NCBI GenBank assembly: GCA_025965735.1
Contig: JAOPWK010000082.1
Span: forward strand, 1 to 14,695
Direction: 5' to 3'
Origin: Frankiales bacterium
Lineage (GTDB): Bacteria; Actinomycetota; Actinomycetes; Mycobacteriales; SCTD01
DNA length: 14,695 nt
Within the stretch, counting starts at the first letter, position 1; every line of letters starts with the position of its first letter. A model generated the notes under the pieces. The model was given only the letters and a program-made list of their open reading frames with translations. It did not search any database and had not been told where the DNA came from. A program made the position numbers and the translations under genes. This document shows, in pieces, positions 1 to 8,138 of the stretch.

Positions 1-533
1 CAGCTGGCTGCCCGGTGGGATCTGGGGCGGGATGGTGCGCTTGGGCTTGCGCTTGTAGACGCCGCGGGTGGGGCTGGTCCAGGTGATGGTGCCGTCGGGT
101 TCGAGGTGGCTGTTCCAGCCGTTCTGACCGCCGCGCGCAGCTCACCGGGTGTCAGCTCCACCGGACCGGTGGTGTCGAAGCCGAGGACCTGGTCCAGGAC
201 GAGGGCGGCGTGCGGCGGGGCGAGGTGCTCGATCTCGTCCAGCACCGCCAGTGCGTGGCCGACGAGCAGCATCCCCTGCTCCAAGGCGGCGACCAGGCGT
301 GGCTGGGCGGACAGCCGGACCGCGGTGTTCAGCCGGCCGGTGGCGGTGTGCGGTGAGACGTGCAGCACGCACGCGACCTCACCGGCCACGAACTGGCGCT
401 GCTCGGGCTCGGCGGTCTCCAGCATCCGCACGATCGCCCGGTACTCCTGCACCAACCCGACCGCCTGCGCCCGCGCACCCGCCCGCAACGCACCGGTCAA
501 CGCCGGTGTCAAGGGGAACAGCAGGTCTCTCAC
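1..533 (-). pseudogene. DUF222/HNH endonuclease remnant with internal deletion and frameshift
   Basis: Read on the minus strand, 533 to about 129 encodes a DUF222 N-terminal domain. It includes EYRAIVRMLETAEPEQRQF, a VLHVSPHTATGRL helix-turn-helix-like stretch and ELTPGELRAAV. From about 126 to the left edge a second frame encodes the family's usual C-terminal tail (QNGWNSHLEPDGTITWTSP, then a basic RKPKRT segment). In full-length members these parts are separated by the rest of DUF222 and the HNH nuclease core. Here they meet within about ten bases at 124-135, in different frames, so the core is missing and the tail cannot be read from the N-terminal frame. I infer an internal deletion that inactivated the nuclease. 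The gene continues beyond position 1. The start is uncertain: GTG at 533 is possible but has no well-spaced ribosome site. DUF222/HNH genes are usually multicopy in actinobacteria, so recombination between copies is a plausible cause. Confidence 0.82.
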
Positions 534-681
534 AACGACGAACCTACGACCGACCTCCGACAGTTCCGGAGGGCCGACGTGCCTGTGGAACAACGGGTTT
601 CAAAAGGAAGTCCGCGTTGTCGAGGCGTGGTCGTGCCACCCCCGGCTGGCGCAACACCGGCTGCGGGTGTCTGATCCCTCC

Positions 682-966
682 ATGGCCACTGCATCCTGGA
701 ACGGCACCGTCATCGCCCAGTCGGACGACACCGTCGTCGTCGAGGGCAACCACTACTTCCCGCGCGAGGCGGTGGCCGACGGTGTCCTGGTCGACTCGTC
801 CCGCACGAGCGTCTGCCCGTGGAAGGGCACCGCGAGCTACTTCTCGGTGCAGGTGGACGGGGAGACCAACGCCGATGCGGCCTGGTACTACCCGGAGCCG
901 AAGGAGGCAGCCAGCGAGATCCGCGGCCGGGTCGCCTTCTGGAACGGCGTCACCGTCACGGCCTGA
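682..966 (+). CDS. DUF427 domain-containing protein
   Basis: A 94-residue protein that is essentially one complete DUF427 domain. Recognisable family signatures are TVVVEGNHYFPREAV near residues 17-31, CPWKGTASYF near 48-57, DAAWYYPEP near 68-76 and the C-terminal GRVAFWNGV. Length and order fit stand-alone family members. The biochemical role of DUF427 is not established, and no signal peptide or membrane segment is visible. ATG at 682 is chosen because the homologous region begins at ATASWNGTV; an upstream in-frame extension has no similarity to the family and lies opposite the DUF222 remnant. No clear Shine-Dalgarno or TANNNT box precedes the start. It lies 34 nt upstream of guaA, which has its own promoter-like box, so co-transcription is possible but not required. 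Confidence 0.88.
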   Translation: MATASWNGTVIAQSDDTVVVEGNHYFPREAVADGVLVDSSRTSVCPWKGTASYFSVQVDGETNADAAWYYPEPKEAASEIRGRVAFWNGVTVTA

Positions 967-987
967 GCCGGCAGCCGCGCGGCTCGG

Positions 988-993
988 TAGCGT
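988..993 (+). promoter_or_regulatory. -10 box of a leaderless guaA promoter
   Basis: TAGCGT followed by 7 nt and the GTG at 1001. This is the TANNNT-N6/7-start pattern of leaderless actinobacterial transcripts. No Shine-Dalgarno is present, which supports both the promoter and the start choice. The -35 region would fall just after the DUF427 stop. Confidence 0.6.
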
Positions 994-1000
994 TGCCCGG

Positions 1001-2553
<1,553 letters not shown>

Positions 2554-2563
<10 letters not shown>

Positions 2564-3033
2564 CGCTCCGCCTGCGCCGATCCGGCGACCTGCCCGTCCT
2601 GCTCGCCCTGTTGCAGCGCACGCACGAGCAGGAGGGGTACCCGGTCCGCGCCGAGGCCGTGAGCGACTGGTGGCTCGCCGACGCCGACGAGATCGGCGGC
2701 TGGGTGGCCGAGCAGCAAGGCGTCCACGGGCACGTCGCGCTGCACCCGGCGCACGGCCCCGCGCACGAGCTGTGGCGGCAGGCCGCCGGCACCGACGCAC
2801 TCGCGGTGGTCAGCCGGCTGTTCACCGACCGCACGGTCCCGGGCACGGGGACCGCGCTGCTGCAGCACGCCGTCGACCACGCGAACCTGATGCAGCGGAC
2901 AGCCGTGCTCGAGGTCGACGTGCTCAGCCCGGCGCTCGGCTTCTACCTGCGCAGGGGCTGGCGGGACGCCGGGTGGTGCGTGCAGCTGTGGGGGCACCGC
3001 ACCGTCGACGTCGCTGCGCTCGTGCAGCCGTAG
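2554..3033 (+). CDS. GNAT-family N-acetyltransferase
   Basis: A 159-residue single-domain protein with the GNAT layout. An N-terminal strand-helix (LRLRRSGDLPVLLALLQRTH) is followed by a middle strand region (GHVALHPAH, DALAVVSRLFTD). Motif A, VPGTGTALLQHAVDHA, provides the acetyl-CoA pyrophosphate loop (R/Q-x-x-G-x-G/A type, with the first position relaxed). The C-terminal VLEVDVLSPALGFYLRRGW is the typical motif B with the Y-x-x-x-G-F/W ending. The acceptor substrate cannot be told from sequence. The start is GTG at 2554, inside the last codons of guaA in another frame (10-nt overlap). No other in-frame ATG or GTG lies before the conserved first strand, and no independent promoter is visible. 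It converges on the Rieske gene with a 51-nt gap. Confidence 0.85.
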
Positions 3034-3084
3034 ACCTCGAGGGCGCCTGCCCTTTCGCGCCAGTCGGTCCTGCGCGCTGACGGC

Positions 3085-3519
3085 TCAGGCCGGCAGGACC
3101 TGACCGTCCACGACCTGCACCGGGTAGGACGTCAGACCCGCGCGGGCGGGCCCCCGGCGCAGCGAGCCGTCGAGCTCGAACTGCGAGCCGTGGCAGGGGC
3201 AGGCGAAGCGGTCGTCGTCCACGGCGACCGCGCACCCCTCGTGCGGGCAGACAGCGCTGAACCCCGTCACCTCGCCCGCCTTCGGCTGCGTGAGCAGCAC
3301 CTTGCCGCCGCCGGGGGCGCTGACGGACACCGCGCCGCCGACGGGGATGTCGGACAGCTGCCCGAGCGTCACCCGCAGACCGCCCGCGGGCGGTGCAGCA
3401 GGGCTGTTGGGAGCCGGCGCCGACACCGGCGGCGACTCCCCAGCGCAGGCGGCGAGCAGGCCGGTGCCGCAGGTGGCCGCAGCTCCCTTGAGCAGCGTGC
3501 GGCGGCAGAGAGCGGTCAT
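3085..3519 (-). CDS. Rieske [2Fe-2S] protein with Tat/lipoprotein signal
   Basis: A 144-residue protein predicted to be exported and membrane-anchored. The N-terminus has twin arginines (CRRTLLKG, residues 5-12), then a hydrophobic stretch ending in the lipobox L22-A23-A24-C25. A Tat-exported lipoprotein with Cys25 lipidated is therefore likely. A Pro/Ala linker (about 28-47) leads to a complete Rieske fold. Box I is CPHEGC (91-96) and box II CPCHGS (107-112). Cluster ligands would be C91, H93, C107 and H110, with C96-C109 as the stabilising disulfide. The size fits small stand-alone Rieske proteins rather than QcrA, which has extra membrane helices. The redox partner is unknown. ATG at 3519 is chosen because the signal starts there and TACGGT lies 6 nt upstream. 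Confidence 0.92.
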   Translation of the reverse strand: MTALCRRTLLKGAAATCGTGLLAACAGESPPVSAPAPNSPAAPPAGGLRVTLGQLSDIPVGGAVSVSAPGGGKVLLTQPKAGEVTGFSAVCPHEGCAVAVDDDRFACPCHGSQFELDGSLRRGPARAGLTSYPVQVVDGQVLPA

Positions 3520-3525
3520 GCGGCG

Positions 3526-3531
3526 ACCGTA
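3526..3531 (-). promoter_or_regulatory. -10 box of a leaderless Rieske gene promoter
   Basis: On the minus strand, TACGGT (3531 to 3526) is followed by 6 nt and the ATG at 3519, with no Shine-Dalgarno between them. This matches the TANNNT leaderless pattern seen elsewhere in the window. Confidence 0.6.
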
Positions 3532-3573
3532 TGGGGCCGGGCCGCGCAGTGCCGGTCGGACCTGCGGAGACCG

Positions 3574-3600
3574 CCCGTGCGTGGGAACCCCACGCACGGG
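3574..3600. repeat. Perfect 12-bp inverted repeat upstream of the cupin gene
   Basis: CCCGTGCGTGGG (3574-3585), a 3-nt spacer AAC, then its exact reverse complement (3589-3600). It lies in the 94-bp divergent region between the Rieske and cupin genes and ends 13 nt before the cupin ATG. The last bases of the right arm run into the GGGGAAG (3598-3604) that would be the cupin ribosome site. As RNA it would be a very stable GC-rich hairpin touching that site; as DNA it could be an operator. Confidence 0.85.
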
Positions 3601-3613
3601 GAAGCGGTCGGTC

Positions 3614-4006
3614 ATGGAGCACTTCGAGATCGCGACCGTGGCCGAGCAGAGCGCCGACTTCCGCCGTGTCCTGTGGACCGGTGAGCACACCCAGCTGGTG
3701 ATCATGACGATCCCGCCGGGCGGGGAGATCGGCGAGGAGGTGCACGACGACACCGACCAGATCCTGTCGTTCGTGAGCGGCATCGGGAAGGCCGTCGTCA
3801 GCGGCAAGGAGAAGAAGGTCAAGGCCGGCGACATCGTCGTCGTGCCGGCCGGCAAGAAGCACAACTTCCTCAACGAGGGCCCGAACCCGCTCGTGCTCTA
3901 CACCGTCTACGGGCCGCCGGACCACGCGGACGGTGCGGTGCACAAGACCAAGGAGGAGGCGGACAAGCTCGAGGAGGAGGGCAAGGACGAGCCCCCGAAC
4001 AGCTAG
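3614..4006 (+). CDS. Small cupin-domain protein
   Basis: A 130-residue single-cupin protein, probably cytosolic, with no signal or membrane segment. Cupin motif 1 is visible around IPPGGEIGEEVHDDTDQILSF, where the usual G(x)5HxH(x)3,4E is relaxed: one His, acidic residues and a Gln at potential metal positions. Motif 2 is GDIVVVPAGKKHNFLNEG. The C-terminal tail (about 108-130) is highly charged and Lys/Glu rich (KTKEEADKLEEEGKDE). Related small cupins are mostly uncharacterised, and I do not assign a reaction. ATG at 3614 has GGGGAAG about 9 nt upstream, partly inside the right arm of the 3574-3600 hairpin, so translation may be structure-controlled. It is divergent from the Rieske gene. Its TAG overlaps the stop of the convergent VLRF1 gene in a shared CTAG. 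Confidence 0.88.
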   Translation: MEHFEIATVAEQSADFRRVLWTGEHTQLVIMTIPPGGEIGEEVHDDTDQILSFVSGIGKAVVSGKEKKVKAGDIVVVPAGKKHNFLNEGPNPLVLYTVYGPPDHADGAVHKTKEEADKLEEEGKDEPPNS

Positions 4007-4635
4007 GGCTCGAGCACCCGGATCCAGACCTCGCGCAGCTGGTCGTAGGAGGCCTCCAGCACCTTCTGCCGCGGGTCGGGCCCATCCAGCAGCCGTCCCC
4101 GGACCAGCGGGCGCAGCGGCTCGAGGCGGCGGTCGGCGAGGACGGCGTCGACGGCTGTCCGCTCGCCACCGACCACCAGCGCGTCCAGCGTCGCCGCCTC
4201 CGGCAGCAGGACGCGCACGGCGGTGTCCGCGCTGGCCTGGTGCATGACGCGCACCTGGCCGTCGCGTCGCCGCGAGAAGCGCTGCTGCGACTGGCCACCG
4301 GCCTGGATCCGGCCGTGCACCTGACGCGTCGTCACCTTGCTGGCGACGAGCTTGGGGCCGGCGAAGACGCCGCAGGCGCAGCCGCCGAGGCGGACGAGCA
4401 GCACGCCGACGCGGCGGTCGCGCAGCACGTGCTCGACCAGACCGCCGTCCAGCGGCGGGAACGGCACTTCGACCTCGGCCACCGCGCCGTCCTCCCCCTC
4501 GAGCCGTACGACCTGCTCGTCGAAGGTGCGGGTGACCGGCCCGTGCCGCGTCCCGAAGCCGTCCAGCCAGCGCTGCAGCCGCTCCGGCGACACCGTCACC
4601 CAGCGCCCGCCGCCCGCCGCCGGTCGCGACGTCAC
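4003..4635 (-). CDS. Actinobacterial VLRF1-family (Vms1/eRF1-like) peptidyl-tRNA hydrolase
   Basis: A 210-residue protein of the VLRF1 type, an eRF1-like release-factor fold also found in yeast Vms1/ANKZF1, which frees nascent chains from tRNA on stalled ribosomes. The N-terminal AAGGGRWVTVSPERLQRWL is typical of the actinobacterial subgroup. The mid-protein strand RRVGVLLVRLGGCACGVFAG leads into the catalytic loop GRIQAGGQSQQRFSRRRDGQ (108-127), with the GGQ-like G113-G114-Q115 carrying the expected catalytic glutamine. The C-terminal part (TLDALVVGGERTAVDAVL and following) completes the fold. Hydrolase activity is inferred from the family. The start is GTG at 4635, whose GTGA overlaps the stop of the upstream ABC gene; a farther upstream start would enlarge the overlap and adds no family similarity. 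It is the third gene of the ABC operon and probably translationally coupled. Confidence 0.85.
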   Translation of the reverse strand: MTSRPAAGGGRWVTVSPERLQRWLDGFGTRHGPVTRTFDEQVVRLEGEDGAVAEVEVPFPPLDGGLVEHVLRDRRVGVLLVRLGGCACGVFAGPKLVASKVTTRQVHGRIQAGGQSQQRFSRRRDGQVRVMHQASADTAVRVLLPEAATLDALVVGGERTAVDAVLADRRLEPLRPLVRGRLLDGPDPRQKVLEASYDQLREVWIRVLEP

Positions 4636-6353
4636 GACGACTGCCAGGACGCCCACAGCGCGGCGTAGGAGCCTCCGAGCGCGAGCAGCTCGTCGTGGCT
4701 GCCGAGCTCGGTGACGCGGCCGCCCTCCACCACCGCGACGCGGTCGGCGTCCGAGGCGGTGTGCAGGCGGTGCGCGATCGCGACGACGGTGCGTCCGGTG
4801 ACGACGGCGGCCAGCGACCGCTCCAGGTGCCGGGCCGCCCGCGGATCGAGCAGCGAGGTCGCCTCGTCGAGCACCAGCGTGTGCGGATCGGCGAGCACCA
4901 GGCGGGCCAGTGCGACCTGCTGGGCCTGCGCCGGCGACAGCGTCAGGCCGCCCGCGCCGACCGCGGCGTCGAGGTCCACGTCGTACGTCCAGTCGACCGC
5001 GTCCAGCGCGGCCCGTACCTGCTCGTCGGTCGCGTCCTCCCTTGCCAGCAGGAGGTTCTCGCGCAGCGTGCCGACGAAGACGTGGTGCTCCTGCGTGACG
5101 AGCGAGACCTCCGTGCGCAGCTGCTCCAGCGGCAGGTCGAGCATCGGGACGCCGCCGAGGGTGACCGTGCCGGAGCGCGGACCGTGCACACCGGCGAGCA
5201 GCCGCCCGAGCGTCGACTTGCCGGCGCCGGAGGGCCCGACCACGGCCAGCCGCTCACCCGGGCGCACGGCCAGGTCCAGCCCGTGCAGGACGTCGTGGCC
5301 GTCGCGGTAGGAGAAGCGGACGTCGTCCGCAGTGAGGTCCTCGCCCTCTGGTGACTGACCGCTGGGGGAGCGGTCGTCCGGCACCTCGGCGATGCCGATC
5401 AGCCGGGCCAGCGAGGAGGCGCCGACCTGCAGCTCGTCGAGCCAGCTCAGCAGCCGGTCCAGCGGGTCGAGCAGCAGCTGCACGTAGAGCGCCACCGCCG
5501 TCACCTCGCCGAGAGAGGCGTCGCCACGCGTGTACAGCCAGCCGCCCAGCAGCACGACGCTCACGAGCGGCAGCACGAACGACAGGTCCACCAGCGGGAA
5601 CCAGATCGTGCGCAGCCGCAGGGTGTACAGCTCGGTGCCGTAGGCGTAGCGGATGTCGTCGTCACCGCGCCTGCGCCGCACGTCCTGCCGGCGCAGCGAC
5701 TCCACCGTGCGCGATCCCTCAGCGGTCTCGGCGATGCCGGCGGTGACGACGGCGTACGCCGCCCGCTCGCGCAGGTAGCCGTCGGGAGCGCGGCGCAGGT
5801 ACCACCGGGTGGAGAAGAACAGCACCGGTGCGGACAGCAGCATCGCGCTGGCGACCGTGGGGGAGACGAGGAACGCCGCGGCGATCGTCAGCACCGAGGT
5901 GACGGTGGCGACCAGCACCTCGGGCACGGCGTACCGCACCGTCTTGGCGAGGGTGTCGACGTCGGAGGTGGTGCGGCTCAGCAGGTCGCCGGAGCCGGCC
6001 CGCTCGACCGTCGACAGCGGCAGCGCCACGACGCGCTCCAGGAAGTCCTCGCGCAGGTCGGCGAACACCTCCTCGGCCAGCACGAGCGAGATGGTGCGCG
6101 ACCACTTGGTGAGCGCCGTCTGCAGCAGCACGGCGCCGGCGAGCGCCAGCGCGATCCTGTCGACGTAGCCGGCGGTCGTCCCCTTCTCGACGGCCTCCAC
6201 CAGCGCGCCGAGCAGCCGCGGCGCGACGAGCCCGGCGAGCGCTGCGGCGGCGTACAGCGCCAGCGAGAGGCCGAGCGCGCGCGGGTGCCGCTTGGCCAGG
6301 CTGACGGCGTAGCGGCGCACCTGCGCGGCGCCGGCCACGGGCAGCGCGGTCAT
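4632..6353 (-). CDS. ABC exporter half-transporter (intact Walker A, degenerate signature)
   Basis: A 573-residue half-transporter, with a type IV exporter membrane domain (about 20-310, several hydrophobic segments) and a C-terminal ATPase domain. ATPase motifs: Walker A GPSGAGKST (373-381, Lys379), Q-loop Gln421 in LVTQEHHVF, Walker B LVLDEATS with Asp496/Glu497, and H-loop His528 in AIAHRL. The signature is LSPAQ (472-476) instead of LSGGQ. In a heterodimer with the upstream gene product this subunit supplies the catalytic ATP-binding half, and its altered signature faces the partner's defective Walker A. The exported substrate is not predictable; multidrug, lipid or peptide are all possible. 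ATG at 6353 follows GGAG with 7 nt spacing and overlaps the stop of an 18-codon bridging ORF. Its own stop overlaps the VLRF1 start. Confidence 0.95.
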   Translation of the reverse strand: MTALPVAGAAQVRRYAVSLAKRHPRALGLSLALYAAAALAGLVAPRLLGALVEAVEKGTTAGYVDRIALALAGAVLLQTALTKWSRTISLVLAEEVFADLREDFLERVVALPLSTVERAGSGDLLSRTTSDVDTLAKTVRYAVPEVLVATVTSVLTIAAAFLVSPTVASAMLLSAPVLFFSTRWYLRRAPDGYLRERAAYAVVTAGIAETAEGSRTVESLRRQDVRRRRGDDDIRYAYGTELYTLRLRTIWFPLVDLSFVLPLVSVVLLGGWLYTRGDASLGEVTAVALYVQLLLDPLDRLLSWLDELQVGASSLARLIGIAEVPDDRSPSGQSPEGEDLTADDVRFSYRDGHDVLHGLDLAVRPGERLAVVGPSGAGKSTLGRLLAGVHGPRSGTVTLGGVPMLDLPLEQLRTEVSLVTQEHHVFVGTLRENLLLAREDATDEQVRAALDAVDWTYDVDLDAAVGAGGLTLSPAQAQQVALARLVLADPHTLVLDEATSLLDPRAARHLERSLAAVVTGRTVVAIAHRLHTASDADRVAVVEGGRVTELGSHDELLALGGSYAALWASWQSS

Positions 6354-6406
6354 GCGGGGTCTCCGGCGCGTCGTGAGCGCAGCGAGGGACGTGCCGGGGT
6401 GCTCAT
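6350..6406 (-). CDS. Possible 18-codon bridging ORF between the two ABC genes
   Basis: A mini-ORF (MSTPARPSLRSRRAGDPA) fills the gap between the two transporter genes exactly. Its ATG overlaps the upstream gene's TGA as ATGA (6406-6403), and its TGA overlaps the downstream gene's ATG as ATGA (6353-6350). The peptide is basic, with no recognisable domain or membrane segment. The likely role, if any, is to carry ribosomes from one transporter gene to the next, keeping subunit output matched. The downstream gene also has its own GGAG inside this ORF, so the relay may be only partial. It could be chance: the space is short and GC-rich sequence has few stops. Confidence 0.4.
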   Translation of the reverse strand: MSTPARPSLRSRRAGDPA

Positions 6407-8094
6407 GCCGCGGGCTCCGTCCGCAGGACGACCGACCGGTAGGCGTCGCTGTCCAGCAGCTGCTTGTGCGTGCCGACGGCGACCACCTGGCCGTCGAGCA
6501 GCAGCGCGACCTCGTCCGCACGGTCGAGCACCAGCGGGCTGCTCGACATGACGACGGTCGTACGACCGGAACGGGCGACGCGCAGCCGGTCGGCGAGGCG
6601 GGCCTCGGTGTGCGCGTCGACAGCGCTGGTCGGCTCGTCGAGCACCAGCACCTCGGGGTCCGCGAGCAGCGCGCGGGCGAGCACCAGCCGCTGCCGCTGG
6701 CCGCCGGACAGCTGGCGGCCGCGCTCCTCCAGCACGGTGTCCAGCCCGTCGGGCAGGGCCTCGAGCACGTCCTCCGCGCAGGCGGCGTGCACCGCAGCGT
6801 CGACGTCGCCGGTGCCGCCGAGCTCCTCGCGCAGCACGCCCGACAGCAGCTGCGCGTCCTTGTCGACGACCTGCACCCGACGCCGCACGACGTCGAGTGG
6901 CAGGTCCGACAGCAGCACGCCGCCGAGCCGCACCTCACCGTCGACGTACCGCCCCAGCCGGTCCGCCAGCGCCGACGCCTCGACGGGCTCGGGGCTGACG
7001 ACGGCGGTGAGCAGACCGGGCTTCACGAGCAGTCCGGTGGTCGCGTCCTGCAGCGGAGACATCGGGGGCGGCTCGGGCAGCGGCTGCGCCGGGTCCTTCA
7101 GCGTCGGCTGGAGGCTGAGCAGCGCGATCATCCGCTTGGCGGCGACCAGCGCGCGCGTCACCTTGTCGGCCGCCTCCGTGATGGTGCGCAGCGGCGTGAC
7201 GAGGAAGGCGGCGTAGCCGTAGAACGCGACGAGGTCGCCGACGGAGATGCGGCCCTGCACCGCGAAGCGCGCTGCCAGCCAGGTGACCAGCACGACGAAC
7301 GTGCCCGGGACGAGGACCTGCGCGGCGTCCAGCAGCGACTGGCTGCGGGCCACCTGCACCCCGGACTGCCGCACCCGCTGCGACTCGCGCCGGTAGCGGT
7401 CGACGAAGGCGCTCTCGCCGCCGACGCCGCGCAGCACGCGCAGGCCGGCGACGGTGTCCGTGCCGAGGGTGGTGAGCCGGCCGAGCGCCTCGCGCTGGTG
7501 CGCCTGCCGGCTGTGCAGCGGCCGCAGCGCCGGGCCGATGACCAAGCTGAACAGCGGCACGCCGACGAGCACGACCGCGCCCAGTGCAGGGGAGGCGTTC
7601 AGCAGGAGCACCGCCACCAGCAGGAAGGCGACGATCGAGCCGGCGCCGCGGGCGGTGACGTCGAGCGCCCGCGCGATGCCGAGCGTGTCGGTGGTGCCGA
7701 CGCTGACGACCTCACCGGTGGAGGTGGCCTTGCGCAGGTCGGCGCCCAGGTGCAGCGTCTGCCGGCTGACCCACTGGGTCGTGCGGAAGTAGGCGATCAG
7801 GAAGTTGCTCACCGCGAAGCGGTGCCGGGTGATCCCGGCGACGGCCTGCAGCGTCCCGATCCCCAGCAGCACCAGAGCCCAGTGCCGCAGCGCATCCGCG
7901 TCCCGTGCCGCGACCCCCTCGTCGATGGCGCGACCGAGGACGAACGGCACCACGGCCTGGCAGCTCATCCAGAGCACGCCGAAGAACATGCCGCCGAGCA
8001 CCGTGCGGCCCTGCAGCCGCGCGACCCGCAGCAGGAAGCGCGTGGGCGACCGCAGATCCGCGGGGCCGGGGTCGGCGAAGGGGAGGGGCTGCAC
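6403..8094 (-). CDS. ABC exporter half-transporter (canonical signature, lost Walker A)
   Basis: A 563-residue half-transporter: membrane domain about 20-320, then an ATPase domain. The signature is canonical (LSGGQRQR from Leu462) and Walker B is intact (VLVLDEPTS, Asp486/Glu487). The Walker A position reads VVSPEPVEASAL (365-376): aligned with VVGPSGAGKSTL, Lys becomes Ala373 and the glycines are gone. The Q-loop Gln is replaced (VVDKDAQLL) and the H-loop His is Ser (VVMSSSPLVL). This subunit cannot form a normal ATP site alone but can give its LSGGQ to the partner's Walker A, so an obligate heterodimer is inferred. GTG at 8094 is chosen because the protein then begins VQPLPFADPG, as in related transporters, and TAGCGT lies 8 nt upstream. 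TTG at 8121 is an alternative. First gene of the operon, divergent from the Ogt-type gene. Confidence 0.93.
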   Translation of the reverse strand: MQPLPFADPGPADLRSPTRFLLRVARLQGRTVLGGMFFGVLWMSCQAVVPFVLGRAIDEGVAARDADALRHWALVLLGIGTLQAVAGITRHRFAVSNFLIAYFRTTQWVSRQTLHLGADLRKATSTGEVVSVGTTDTLGIARALDVTARGAGSIVAFLLVAVLLLNASPALGAVVLVGVPLFSLVIGPALRPLHSRQAHQREALGRLTTLGTDTVAGLRVLRGVGGESAFVDRYRRESQRVRQSGVQVARSQSLLDAAQVLVPGTFVVLVTWLAARFAVQGRISVGDLVAFYGYAAFLVTPLRTITEAADKVTRALVAAKRMIALLSLQPTLKDPAQPLPEPPPMSPLQDATTGLLVKPGLLTAVVSPEPVEASALADRLGRYVDGEVRLGGVLLSDLPLDVVRRRVQVVDKDAQLLSGVLREELGGTGDVDAAVHAACAEDVLEALPDGLDTVLEERGRQLSGGQRQRLVLARALLADPEVLVLDEPTSAVDAHTEARLADRLRVARSGRTTVVMSSSPLVLDRADEVALLLDGQVVAVGTHKQLLDSDAYRSVVLRTEPAA

Positions 8095-8102
8095 GTGGGT
8101 CC

Positions 8103-8108
8103 ACGCTA
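8103..8108 (-). promoter_or_regulatory. -10 box for the ABC/VLRF1 operon
   Basis: On the minus strand, TAGCGT (8108 to 8103) is followed by 8 nt and the GTG at 8094, with no Shine-Dalgarno. It fits a leaderless promoter with slightly long spacing. If TTG at 8121 were the true start, this box would lie inside the gene. Confidence 0.45.
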
Positions 8109-8126
8109 CGTCCGGCCGCAACCGCT

Positions 8127-8132
8127 TACGGT
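8127..8132 (+). promoter_or_regulatory. -10 box of the leaderless ogt promoter
   Basis: TACGGT followed by 6 nt and the ATG at 8139, with no Shine-Dalgarno. It is only 18 nt from the oppositely oriented box at 8103-8108, so the two promoters would compete for or share RNA polymerase binding space. Confidence 0.6.
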
Positions 8133-8138
8133 GACGCG

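Noticed and set aside
142..372. Arg/Ala-rich minus-strand frame in the DUF222 region
   Set aside because: It is an out-of-frame shadow of the DUF222 coding sequence, low in complexity and without family features.
3034..3084. Terminator between the GNAT and Rieske genes (AGGGC/GCCCT stem)
   Set aside because: The stem is only 5 bp with no T-tract, expected by chance at this GC content.
3514..3873. Long N-terminal extension of the Rieske protein across the cupin gene
   Set aside because: It is antisense to a good cupin gene, and a Tat/lipobox signal begins precisely at ATG 3519.
4636..4656. Longer VLRF1 start seven codons upstream
   Set aside because: It would lie deep inside the ABC gene and adds residues unlike the family; the GTGA overlap at 4635 is the usual coupled arrangement.
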